The notes under the pieces were generated by a model. The model searched no databases, had not been told where the DNA came from, and saw only the letters and a list, made by a program, of their open reading frames with translations. Position numbers and translations under genes: made by a program. Positions 12,101-26,590 of a DNA stretch of 64,000 nt are shown one piece after another; within the stretch, counting starts at the first letter, position 1, and each line of letters starts with the position of its first letter. Source of the DNA: Petrosia ficiformis (Eukaryota; Porifera; Demospongiae; Haplosclerida; Petrosiidae); contig OX345636.1 of the NCBI GenBank assembly GCA_947044365.1, positions 37,039,212 through 37,103,211 of the forward strand, written 5' to 3'.

Positions 12101-15100
12101 GAGACACATGTTATCTCTTCACTGCTTAATCTATAATAGATATCTTCAACTACAGGTACGCTTAGCACTAAAGAACCAAAGTGAGAGGGTGGCAGGGAGG
12201 GTGGACAACAATACAGTACCACATCCACAAGCGGTGTGGTCTGGAGCCTGGTGATATGGTTGTTCGCTAGGTTCTAAGATTACTGTAAGTGTAGTTCATG
12301 CTCACTCTCTTGAACATTTAAAAGATTGGTTCCAGTGTACGTGTAACTCCTTTGTGATTTATTACCAGCTTGGTATAAATATTTCTCCCATTCATACAAT
12401 GTTAGTTTTTGTAATTATTTCAATTTGTAACAGAATACCTTTCTACGTATATTCAAGGCTCAAGATGTAGGTTCCAATTAATGCCCATCCTACAAATTGA
12501 CCACGCACCTCAGTATTGAACATGTATTATTTGATTGTGTTAGCATTATTTAGGAATTATCCATGATGTATGTTCCAATTAATGCCAACCATTCATTTGT
12601 ATAATAGGACATGAATAAAATGACAAGATGGATCACAACTGAGGTGATACGATTTCTCTGATTACATTGATATATTTTGACCAAGAGGCTATTTAACATG
12701 GGACAGCTTGATTAGTTTCTGCAACGGTAAGTTTATTACTTAGGTGTCTGCTATACATGTACATGCCACCTGAGGCAACTCTCTTTTCATTTTTCCATTG
12801 TCTCAGGTGTCTTTCTTTCTTTCTTTCTTTCTTTCTCTCTTTCTACATCTCCTATAACATCATGTATATTGATATAAATGCTTAATTATATGAAGTTCTT
12901 AATTAATACCCACCATACAAAAGGAATATGTGCAGGTCTATTTAACTATGTTATAGGTACTATGCAGTTGTTTTATTACTTATGTAAACCTTTATGTAAA
13001 ATCTAACGCATTCATTAATTTTCTCAACTTTAAAATATATTACATAGAAAAATGACAAGAATATTTTACAGCAATATTTTACAGAACTGTGGCTTCCAAT
13101 CTCAACATCCTACATTTATATTTAAATTAGTACTTTATGTTTATATACAAGCCATTTTCAATGAATTTCAATCGCTCATACTTTACACACAATTGATACT
13201 ATTGAGTACCAACATTATGAGTTATAAAACATTTGAATAATAACGCTACAACTAACTTGCATTCAAAAAAAACAATGGAAGCAAGAATAATAAAAAACAT
13301 TTTCAATAAAAATGATAGCATATGTAGGATGGGTAACAGATGGAACAAATTAACAAACCAATTCCATATAACCCTACTTATGTACATAGCTACTTTGTCT
13401 CGTGCTCATTAGTGACGTGTACCTTTTATGGAATTGGTTTGTTAATCTTGTTCCTGCTGCTACCCAGGCCATCCTGACTTTGTTCACATACTTTTTGGGT
13501 TTTGACATCCCTACATATGCTATCATTTTTAATTGAAAATGTTTTTTATTATTCTTAAGCATTAGCATCACTAATATGAATTGAATATGCTGTGTAAAAA
13601 AAGGTTAATTTTATGCGTGTACATCACGTTTCCAAAAAATGTCGTTCTCCTTATTCCTTTTGTGACTACAGGCTGGTTCACATAATGATTCAAAGCATTG
13701 TGGTTCTTTGTGTTGTGTCAATGCATGGTATTGTAAACATAATGCACTTCCTTCAATGCAATCAAATGCAACAAAAAATGACAACAGAATCAATTACTAT
13801 CTTTGCATTAGCTGCGCTGCAATTGATCAATCAGTTTTCCAAATTTTGTCACAACACAAGGTTTAGCATCATTATGTAAATCAGCCTTCAGTTGGTACAT
13901 AAGACTTTTTCCACCAGTTGTTCCTTATGTTAAAACTTGTCGGTACATGATTATCAAGATTAAGAGATGTATATAGTAAATGGATAGCAAAGCACTCTGA
14001 CAGCAGGATACAAAATATTATCATGAATATTACAAACTGAACTAACCTTTTGAAGTCTGTCACCAGGAAGTTTACTGAGTGCATATATTCTGCAATTTGA
14101 TCTCTTCAAGATGCCAAATTTAAACAGGAAGCGAACTAGTGATTCATCCTCACTGTGATCAATAAGCAACTTGTATCGAACTTCATTTTCAAAGCAGAGG
14201 TCTTCTGGTTTGTCTGCCAAACTTGACTTCAAAACTGTTAGAGGTGTCTGCAGCATTTCAGGGTTAACTTTGCTCACACCAAACTACATGGCAACAAGTG
14301 TTTGAATTACTACAATGTCCCAAAACCTCTCACCCAACAATTTGCTTAAACATAGCCTAGGACCCGGCCCCCTCCACCCACACACATTATGACACATGAG
14401 CGGAGAAGGGTCAGATTTTAACCCTGAAAGCAGACAAAAGTTGCATGTGAATGCCCCACATACACAAATTGCATTAAACTGTACTCATAGTATGTATTAT
14501 GAGGCAAAAATTCTTGTCTGCATAGATTATGACCTTTTAGTTTGGGAATCAGGTCCAACTCTGCCCATGTATCATAAGTGTAGAGGCCTGGTCTCCAGGT
14601 GAACCAAACACAACATAAATAACATACATTTTCCACAACCCGTCAAAATAATTTTTTTTTTAGCAATGGTAATAAATATCTAATAGCTATAGTGTGTAGT
14701 ACACACTTACCTCAGAGAGAAATTTTCCCGCTAATCCTTTAAAATCTTCAGCTCCTAAAAAGTTCCTTTGAAGGGATTTTAGTAGCAATTTTGGAGATAT
14801 GTAATTGTGATCACTTAACAAGTTTTTTCGCATATATGAGAAAAAATGCATCAAATCTCTTAAACCGAATATGGAACTAAAATTGTGGGATGCCATCTCT
14901 TTTGAATAAATGCTAGTAATACATTGTAGTTGTTTACTTAAGGTTTCTGGGACTTTTTTTACATCCTTATACCCCATTAATGTACTAGCAAGTTGTTGCA
15001 AATCATCATTTGAAGCATTAACTTGAAATAGACAAACTGCTCGATTTGACTTTGCTGCATCAAGAATTGTGTTTGTTAGAGCAACAAAAGACACTTCAGG

Positions 15101-18100
15101 ATTATCCAAGTGATAATGAAGAACTTTTAGGACTTGTAAGTTCTCTTCTGGTAGGCCAGCCTCATCCATCAAGACAACAGAAACTGCACCATGTCCACTA
15201 TTATCTATCTGCTTCTGCCGAGATTTAGCTTTTTTAAATAGTGCTTTAATATCCTCAGTTGTGGAATGTTTTGAGCATTGATAAATGTGAGGATCAAGGG
15301 ATTTCATTATCTTGTGTCTGAATACTTTTTTGGGAGACACTTCACCTTGGAGATTGGCAAGGGCTATCTTGAATGAAAGGGTTTTTGAGCAACCTGGTGG
15401 TCCTATTATAATGAGTGGAATACGAGCCATACAGCATACAATGATAGCATATAAATTTTCTCTCAGAGCTTGTGTATCTGCTACTCCAATGGGGCAATCA
15501 ATGTTTTCCATAAGCCAGTCAAGTTCATCTTTCAAAGCTTTTGTAAAAGTAACACTAATTCCCTCAACACGATAGCTACCCTTATGACAACCCTCAGTTA
15601 CCTGTGTGACCAAGAATGGTTGTGCATCTATCTGAATAGCATATTCTTTTCTGTACTTTGCATTCAAGCGAAAGTAGTACACTAATGCGAGTGATACAAA
15701 GAGAGCTCTCACTGATAGCTGCCAATTATTACCATAAGACCTTTCTTCAGATGTGCCTGAATAGCCATACTTTTCCAATAGTTGGAAAGAAGATTTCAAC
15801 CAAATGTACAACTTAAGTACCCTTTGGATATCTCTTTGACTAACCGAGCTGAAACTAGCAGCTGTGGCATCCTTCTCAGCCACATTGGCATCAATCAAAT
15901 AATCCTTAGTAAACCGTCGAAGAAGACGTTGGCTCAATGAAATTTTCTTTATTAGTGTCTCACATTCTAATTCTGTCAAGAAACTTTTCTTTAATTGTGT
16001 CTGACGTTCTAATTCTGTCAATTGACTGTCCACTAATTTAAACTTAGACAGAATATAATCTCGTTCTTCACTTTCTTTCAATGAGCCAAAGTCCCACATT
16101 AAGAGCTCAAACGAGGGATGAAGTGGACGTACCAAGTAATCGCCTTTGAACCACGTGTCATTACTTGCACTGGAGAGAGTGCAAAGGCTATTTGTTCGAT
16201 GAGGATTACAAGCTGCAACAATAAATATGTTTTGAGGAAGAGGCTAAAAAAGGTAATTAAATGAAGTTAATGACAAATTGTTGAGGTAAATCATAAGATA
16301 CCTTTCCATCCAAGGTATGATCAATTATAATCTCCTTTAAAAATCCAAGACAGGAAGCTGTATTAATTTCATCAAAAAAAATCTAACAACAAAATAATTA
16401 ATAGTCATTATGTAATACAAATATTTATTGGAGAAAACTATCACTTACAGTAAGTTTTGGTCTCTTGTCAAAATTTAATTCAAGTGAACCTTCTTCATCA
16501 ATGATTGGTTGCAGAAACTCCTTTATATCAGAAGGTGTCAATCCTAATAATAAATTATGATCACACATGAATTAATACACTATTAGTATTAATGCCAAGA
16601 AATCATGATAAACGTGCATGGTTGGTTATACACGTATATATATTCATAATAAAAATTAAGGGATCTCTAAGTATTCCTCCTTTAACCACAATAGTTTTCA
16701 TAAATTTAAATTTAATTCTAGTACAAAATGAACGTTGTGCTGTGCAGACCCCTTGCCATTGAAAGCGTACATGCAGTGAGTCATTCCATGTACTCTTTAC
16801 TCTTTCATGATGACACATGTTCTGCACAACATGGTAATCAGTTATAATGGAAATCATCATTAGTGGAATTGGAACTACAAATTATCATGGGATTAAAAAC
16901 ATACCAGGATCAATCTTCTTCACTTCAAATAGCTGCCTTTGCTTGCCAAACAAGAATTTTAGCAGTAATGAGGTCACACTCTAAGGATGGAAAGGAGAGG
17001 TTGCATAAATCAAAATGAAGCTTTACAGTGGATTTGGTATTTATCCACAAAGAAATTCATAAGAAAATGTGACAATTCAGCTACCTTAAGTGTATCCAGT
17101 ATATGATTGACCCAAATTTCATTAACTATCCTGAAATTCAGGTCTATTGTATGCCACCAGATACATGTTAGTTATCGGAATTGTCACATTTCCTTATGTA
17201 GGTGCAAAATAGGATATTCCACTTTTTTGCTGTGTTGCTCACCTCAGCATCAAATATTGAGGAATTTCTCTGCTAACTGGAAGAAACTGTATTAGTGGGA
17301 AAACATTACTAATATTCCTTTCTTTCTGCATTTTATGGAACCAGGAAAGAACTTTTTCAAGAAATTTTTGTTTTACAGCATCACATAAGGATGACAACAT
17401 GTCTTCAAACTCTTGTGCAGTTTTCCAGGTGCTGTAAACAATTGTACAATCATCAGGTGATGAAATTAATGAACGAAGTTGCTGTTTTATGTATTCCATT
17501 AGATATTCTCTCCAAAGAGAAAGGCTTTGCTGATAGGAGTGGTTATAGAGTTTTGAAAGTGTTTCTAATAGAAATGTTTTCCCAACCCCTGTTTCTCCTG
17601 AGATTATTACTGGCATTCCACACTGCTGTCTCTCATGAACACTCAACATCTTGAGTAGATAATCTAAAGTTAAAACATAGCCTTGGTTTTGGAGAACGGA
17701 GAGCCCTGTCGAAGATGGATCCTTGCGTATCTGCAAAGCAGTACAAAGACAATCTTGCAATGTTTCCTGTTTCTCTAACTTCCTATATAAGTAAAATAAA
17801 ACCAAACAGAAAAAAACATATGTAAATTATATTCATTCATCCTTAATGCAGTTTCGTTGTATTTCATGAGTTAGATGATTGAATAGCTCACAAAAAATCA
17901 ATACTCACATTGGACTCGGAAAATGGAATCCAAACGTTTCTATCATCTCCGATTCATCAAGTGACAGACGACCAGTACGAGAGAGTACACTGAAAGCTCC
18001 ATCACTGTAAATAAGCTACATGGTTGAAATCATAAGTTGGATTTAAGAGTATTAAGTATAATATACTTAATTATTTACATTCAACTTTAGATCAAGTTTA

Positions 18101-21100
18101 AACTACAAGTTTAAAGACAGTTAATAGTAAATGGGCCATCCACTTGACCATGCATCTGATGACTCTGCATATGAGTCATGGCATCTTACACCATGCTCTA
18201 AATGTTTCAGCCCTCACATAACAATGTCAGTATCATTTACTAGTTGTTCCACATCTATATTGTCATACCAAAGACAGACAAGACAAAATGTAGCTGTGGT
18301 TCGAGATCAGCTGGGACAAGGTTTGCTACTGCCATTCATTGATTGACTAGGTCATCCAATATCAGCCACTACAATGAGAGGGCTTGACTATTTCCCAGTG
18401 CCAATCACCAAGACCACACCACGCCACTGATATTTACATACAAAAACAATCAGTTTAGTGCTGGGATCACCTTGTATTTAGGCAGAACAGGAGAGGGTCT
18501 ATGCATGATCATCACTTCTGTTCTGGCATGATTAGCTGTTAAAGCAACACACTCCTGCAAGGTCCATTTTTCATTTATCAGAATGGCACACAACTTTCCA
18601 ATGACAATTTCGTCACAGCAGTGAGACAAGCATTACAGGTAGCAGGATTCAATATTTCATATTTCAGTGGTTACAGTATCAGAATTTGGGGCAGTTACTA
18701 CAACTGCTCAGGTTGGTTTGTTTGACATTTTGATCAACACTCTTGAAGTTCACTGCTTATGTCACCAATATTCAGTTATTACAACAGATTTTTAATTAAT
18801 TTAAATAATTCATGTACTACTCAATTGTCACAATTTTTTCATATCTTTATGGTACAAAGGGCAGTCCTTATGATTGCATATAAGGTTATGTCATTCCAGG
18901 AGTAGGTAAAAGAACATGCGCTCAAGCTATAGACAAGTAGGAAGATTCTGGAAGTACAAAGCTTGTAATAGTGCAACTAATACTGATATATAGATGCTGT
19001 ATGCAGCAGAGAAAGGATGCATGAATTTTTAACAAGTTTCAATTACCTCAAAGATCTGCGTATTGAGACTGGTGTAACACTTTTTCAGATCCCAGTATTC
19101 AGAATACACATAAAGGTAGGCACACACCATCAGCAATGATTGACAGTCGCCATATAAGGATACTTTATTTCACTATGTATTGTCTTCATTGATTTGTTAT
19201 TCTTACTTGTTAAGTGTTAGGTTGTACATAGTTGTATATTGTTTGTAGTTCCCAAATATTCATTGCTGAGATATAGGAAGTATAGTGCATGGATGCACTA
19301 TTGGAGGATGTCAGGTTCTGACATGCACACCCTTATCTAACTGTAGTGTACGTCATGGGTGCAGAATGCACCCTCTTCCTGCATGTACTGGGCATTGCTA
19401 AATGTATGACTGGGGTACTCCCTTAGACTTATCAGTACTTCACCCTCGCTGCATCAACATGAAAAGGGTAAATAGTGATGGTAATATGACTAATGGAGTA
19501 GTCCCCATTTTACTCTAAGTATACCTTCATTCCTGCCTGTTTGGTAGTTGTAAGTCAATGGCTTAGGGGAACTATGGAAGTCTGAAAGTAGCAACTTAGC
19601 CTTTGTGCTTATTACATCCCCATATACAATTAAAAGATAGGTTAAACTCAGCAACTCAACACATGCACAGAGTTGTAGGCATCCTCCATCACACTCTAAA
19701 CCTGTAAGCCATCACCTCACACCGGCAGTATTATTAACCTGTTCTCTCATTCCTTCGCATGCTCATTTTCATCTCATTTGTTTTGTCTGTTTATATGTAT
19801 ATTAATAGTTTGCTGTTCACTGTGATAATTTCATTCCAACAATCACTTGGGCTTGAGCTATATCATCTACAGTGGAGGATCTAGAAATTTAAGAAGGAAG
19901 TTTTTTGTTCATTCATTATTTATGCAGAGTATGGTAAATGATCTTCTAATTACAACTTCCTCTTTCGGGCACTAAGTAGCCTGATGTTATATCGAGACAG
20001 TTAGGAAAGGTATGCAAGCTTACTTAGCGCTAGCAATCATGATTTATTATACTAATTGTTTGATGAAACACAAGCATCAGATTCACAACCAGACCACTGA
20101 TATAATATCTATGACCACACTGAGTGTGAGAAGAAACCAAACTTCACTGCAGTCCTAACCACTACTGCTGCCAATCATCTGATTCAGATTCAGACTTTTG
20201 CAGACTAGCAACATCATTACTGAAGTACACATGTAGTATAATTATATGTATGTAGTTATAAACTTTATCTACTTATCATCTTTACTGTATTCACTGTGCT
20301 CCTTCTACTGTTTGTTATTACAACATGCTTTTGCAAAACTTGAATTTTAAAATTTGAAAGGTGGTTTCCACAGAAACCAAAGAAGCCACCCACCCCCCCC
20401 CCCCCCCCCTAGATCCGCCACTGATCTATATGAACAATTAAGTTTGCTAGGCATATATCTATTCATCTTTACCTACAAAAGTTTGGTTTTTTAGCACCCA
20501 ACACTTCTCTAGCCATTATGAGGGTAATGAAGCAATGTATGATAGATAGACGTTTATAATAGTGCTGCATATTATGGGACAGTGTGTTGTATGACATCAT
20601 ACAAAATCACTCCCTGTGCCATCAACTGCTCTTACTGTGATAGATCAGAGTCAATTGTAATAATGGACTTAGCCACTTGACTGAGCCATTTTTAACATGT
20701 TTGGGACAGTGGGAGTAAAAATCGAGGTATCTGTCTGTTTGTGTACCCATACGATAGACACTAATATTCAATGAACCATTTGCCTTTTCCAAGGCATCAA
20801 TAAGTGTAGTAAAGAACTTGTCTATCACTATTTTCTGTGTTCCCTGGAGGTCTGTTAGTACTAAGTTCTGGCTTATCTCCAGTTTTGTAGCCTGTCCTAT
20901 ACAAATTGGTTCAATGGATTCAAATTAGGTTAACTTATCCTTGCTGCACCCGTCACACTTAGCAAGAAGACTATAATCATTTTTGTACATCTGAGTCTCC
21001 TAAATAAGGGTCATGCAGGTAACCTGGAACCTATACCAATAAGCACATTTATGCAACCTGCCCACACCGTGGCGTCAATGCCACACAACTAAGGACTGGT

Positions 21101-23939
21101 CAGATATCATAGAGGAATTGGAATACAAACAGATCAGATGAATCCCCCGAAAACCCAAGCCATTGACAGTTTTAAGTATAATAACTGATTCTAGTTCCGA
21201 GTAGGGATTCCAGTGAATATTGGACAATTATAATTATCTCATTTTGTTTTGTATTAGGTGACATGCAACCTGTGTTTTGTTTCACCACTTATCTCCATTT
21301 TAGTTTATTAATAAGATTGGCAGATCTAACCAATTCATTGTCCTATCAGTCTATTTGATTCTACTTGAGCGCGACTCATTTCTCTCAAACATGACATGGC
21401 CTACCTTACCTATCCTTGTTGTTTGCCCCTGTCTAGAGTATGTGCTAAAAGTCATGCAATGAGGTTCTCCTACTCACACACAAGACTATAGAATCTTCCT
21501 GTCACACTGGGCATCCTTCGTACCACTACCCTCATTATCTGGCTGTACACCCCCTGCAGAGCAAAATTGATCCATTTCGTGCTGGGATCACCAAACAGGA
21601 GAGGCTTTAGGCTCAGTTCTGGCTCCTTTAGCAGTATACAACCCTACCCAGGATGGCATACCACTTTCCCATGATCACTTGTCACAGCTGTGAGACAGGA
21701 ACTACAGGTAGTAGGATTCAAGATTTCATAATTAGTTTTTGCTGTCGCAGTTTCACAATTGTGGCCAGCTACTACAGCTGCTCAAGTTTGCTTGAGTGAC
21801 TCTTTGATTAAGACCCTTGGCTGATGAAAGTCCGCTGCATATGGCTAGTATATTCAGACTCCCTCATCTCCATCCCACCATCAATGGTAACATGTCCTTG
21901 CCTACTTATTGAATGGATCTATTACGTAATTTACTTTATGTATACTATTCAAATTGTTTTTGTATTTTTCCACTTATTTAATGTTTACTTATTCAAAATT
22001 AGGTTTTATGTTAGGTTATGACATACACTCTCCTCTTACATGTATTGTGCAGGGCTAGGTGTGTACGACTGGGTAGGTGTCAGACACATCAGCATTGCAC
22101 CCTCACTACACCAATGTGGCAAGGGTCACCTTAGTGAAGTTAATTTGACATATGGTTCAGTCCGCCTTTTATGCCAAGAATGCTTGTAAGTTGTCAGTTA
22201 ATGGCCTACAGGAAGGGCCCTTGTGAAATTACAAATCCCTTTTTCCAACTAAATAGTTACAACTATGGAAGAGTCAGGATCAACATGTATTGGTATGTTA
22301 AAACATTTGATTATAATCATACACAACTCCTGTTTTGTACACTGATAGTACACTGAAGTATCACTTACTTGCATATGAGGGGGTTCAAACCCTTCACCCT
22401 TTCCACTTGCACACATTTCAGAGACTTCATTCTTCATTATATCCAATAGTGATGAACGTAGGTTTTTTGCATCAAGTTCAATATACTGTCCATTTCGATC
22501 TTTTGACGGTATTTTCCCCTCAAAGTATCTCATGTGATAACTTTCTTCCATAAAATGACATCGGCGATACATGTACCTACAGTTAGAAAAATGTAAATCA
22601 TTATCGAGTACATGTATAATGTGTATACAATGAACACAGACCTAATAAACATTCGTTGGTACAATTTTCTGGTTTTCACATGACCGGGCATTATTTCATT
22701 GAGCAATTGAACACATTCTGTAGAATTGAGATCCTCGCAGTCTCCTATCCTGATTCCATGATCCTTGTTCCCTTTTTTAAATAATCTTTTCCATCTAGGA
22801 GGAACTGAAGAATTTAAATGATAACTCACAATATACACCAACTACAATGTAAACCAACCATTGTGCAGTCTATCAAGTTGGTTTAACTCTTTTGCTTTGA
22901 AGTATTTACAAACTAGCATAGCATCAGCTGACGAGGCATCATATGCAATAGATGTTGAACTTATACACTTTTTTGTACCAATGAATGAGAAAACTGGGAA
23001 ATGTTTATTAAAGTCTGTCAGGTATGACTCTTCCTGTGATGTCTGGTTAAGCACAGGAACCTATGAAAATGTTGCACAGGACATAGTTATCTAGTACAGT
23101 TTGCTTAGTGTCGGTACCTCAACATAAAGCCGTAATTCTTTGAACTGATTTAAAGAAAATGATTCTCCAGTCTGGTAGTCTTCCACGTAACCACAAATGA
23201 GCATGCTGAAGAAAAACCAGTTTATCAATTTGCATGAATTCACAAATGCCTTTCTTTCCTCTTCAGTTACCTAATGTTATAAGTGTGAGGTACAGTATTA
23301 CAGCAAATACTCAATACAAGAGTGGATTTAGGAAAACTAATGAAATTTTAGCTGTAACAAGTATATGCCAGAAACCTTTTTATAACTAATTATATAAATA
23401 AAACGCAAACATTTAGATGCATAGAAAACAAGCACTCACAATCATAATTTAGAATGCAAAATATAGAAATATCATTGTAATTATATCTTAGTGTTCACTA
23501 TAAGTACATACATGTACTTAATCTTAATCATTATTTAGAGAGAGTATATTGATCTTTTATGACTCAATAGGAGAGGCATCTTATGTACATTTGATGGTTT
23601 GGAAGTACTTATTAAATGTACACATGAATTGATGTGCAGGTTAAACTGGTGTATGTAAGCATCACCAGATAGGGGAGGTTTGCAATCGTGCCAAAACTCT
23701 ACCACAAAAGGACAGACTATCTGTGTCAAATAGTGATTTCAAAGCAACAAAGCCTATGGATATAAAACAGGTTTACATGTCAATGTCATTCATACTATTG
23801 GTAATTAAATAAGAACTGCCAAAGCTTTAGATTGAGAGATGGTGAAATATGTTAGATAATAGAGAGACTAAGTCACCACAATGATTCCAAAACCCCTCAC
23901 ACACATGCACGCACGCATGCACGCACGCATGCACGCACG

Positions 23940-24000
<61 letters not shown>

Positions 24001-26550
24001 ACACACACACACACACACAGCTGGACACAACAATTAAAGTATCTCTCAGCTCCGCCTACACGAACAAGAGATAGAGTAATTGTTCTGTCCAGCTGTTAAT
24101 GACAAGCAAACCTTAATGAAAGGCAAAGAGAAATTGATGTGAATCATACATTCATCCCTTTTCTGTGAGGTACAATTCAGTTTACGAATGCAGCTTTGAA
24201 TATCAAATCCTTCGTTGACAGGAATTGTGAGATGTGCCGATTTTTTCTCTTCAATAACATATTTTATATAATGAGACTTGCCATCACCTAAGTAAAGATT
24301 GTACAATTACTCACACATTATAAAATCATTACTACTAACTGTGGATACACTGATCTTTCATTATACCCATTATATCAGTTATTTATATATATCAATAATT
24401 ACAATTGAAATAAAACTGGGTATTATGGAGAAAAAAGCTTTGTAATTATTAATAATCGTTGTTGATGACTTGAATCCTAACAACATAATATACTTTCTTC
24501 TTATTTGTTGCAGTTCTTGTATATGTTTTACAATGTAATTGCTGTTTTCCCAAGCTGAATTCATCCTGCTGGTCTGCGATAGCTGGATATAGATCATGTT
24601 CATTTACACACCAGGAACATTAATTGACCAAATACACTTCCCCCATAATGACGCAACTATGTATGTGTGGCGGCACAAGAATGTATTTATATACAAGAAA
24701 GCAAATGGAAAGCAATTATAGGGATCGCCTTGCGGGCCAATATAAATATAATGTAATCTGTAAATTGAAGACTACAAAGTGTCTGTTAAGCATTTATTAA
24801 ACTCAGTCACATCAGAAAATATTCAAAACAACTATGCATGTGTACAATTGATTGTAAAAATCAGATTGTTACCTTTATGCAAAGAGGTTAACATTTACAT
24901 AAATAATATTACTACAGCTTTACTACTTCTGTTTGATTCTACAGTATATAGTGGGTTGCTGCTAGGTAGTAAATCTCATTTGCTTGAATGTCATCAAATT
25001 TGATGTGTGGGAGTAACAACATGCGGGTTCAGATTTATTTATGGTTACTAAGAATTTCCAAAAAGCAAGAAAGAATTACCAGCATGTCCATAAACCAGTT
25101 GACATAAAATCTTTTTCTTCAATTGTTCCATGCCAATTCGCAATTGCTTATCTGTAGACAACTGTGAAAAGAATAAGAAAATTAGGATTTAAACTTTAAC
25201 ATAGGCATATGAAGAAAAGGTATTCGTATCATTGCTTTGTGGTGTCCAACAATCATTATTTCACGTCTGACTTTCTCATGCCTGAAGCACAACAGTCTAT
25301 TATACTTATTAGTTTGATTATCTACTCCCCTTACTTTTGAAAATGAGCTTGTAGCAATTTAGGAATATACTTCAAGCAGAACAACTACTGGTCTACAAGC
25401 AGCTTTCTTCCTATTGGTCTGTAGACTTGGAGCACACATTTTACATGCTATGCACATTAATTGACAAAGGCACACACCCCCCGAAATGATGCAACTTACT
25501 TAACTACATACGCAGTACATAGTCACATATGTCCCAAGCGAATAATTATATATATATAATAAAGTATCAACTACAAAAACTGGATGAAACACTAAGAGTA
25601 AGTGTCAATTACATGCATAAATAACATACATGATCCTGGAAACACCATGGCATTGTTCTCATGATTGAAAGACCCGTTTCAATAAAGACAAGATCATATG
25701 CAATGTGGTTTTTATTTCCATTCTCCAGCAGTTTCACACACTCCTTAATGACAATCTACAGAAAATGTGCAATAGTAACAACAATATGATGTGAGTAAAT
25801 TAAAGAGAGATCTACAAAACATACCTCTTGAATGTCCAATGAGAGAATATTGATGTCAATCACTATATACCGAAAGTGATGGTAATTCTTCACTCTCTCA
25901 AAGAACAAAGTAACAGCTTCTTGTGTTGTAATGTGTGTACAGGCTAAAACTTGGAAAGAATTAGGCAATTCCCCCAAAAGATTGAGAGCAACAGTGTAAA
26001 CCTCATTATGGTTGAAATCCATCATGGAATAAAGTCGAAAGAATGCTGATTTGATCTTATAGTTTATTGAAGGATGTCGTATTTTATCCAATAGATTCCG
26101 GGGTATGTAAGGTCTTGATACAAATTCAATGAAATATCCCACAGTTGAGAAGATATCATCAGATACGTTTACTTGTTGGGAATCTACTACCTATTATATA
26201 GAATGGTTGATTAAAATTCATAATTATTAACCTTATACTCACAGTTGTTATGGTTTGCTTCTGAGATTCATTGATTGGTGTGCCTGCATACAACATACTA
26301 CAATCAATTGCATTGATAATAGAAGCTACATTTGATGGTCTAGTTTTTAAAAGTTGGTACATTTGAAAAATCTTCAAGTTTGAGAAAAATGAAAGCAAAG
26401 GATAGGCTTTTCTCTTTCCAGGCATCTCAGTTGTCCATTTGTGAAGTTCTCGTCTGAGCTCATTATGCTACATCATGTGAAAAATACATATATACCTAGT
26501 ATACATTGATACTTTGTAATAACAATCTTTTGAACCATAATTAATAATTA

Positions 26551-26590
<40 letters not shown>

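Noticed and set aside
15046..15685. Plus-strand open frames opposite exon 26
   Set aside because: They lie antisense to conserved AAA motifs and resemble nothing.
23827..24099. Open frames across the CA/GC tract
   Set aside because: Val-Cys and Thr-His runs reflect the dinucleotide repeat, not a protein.
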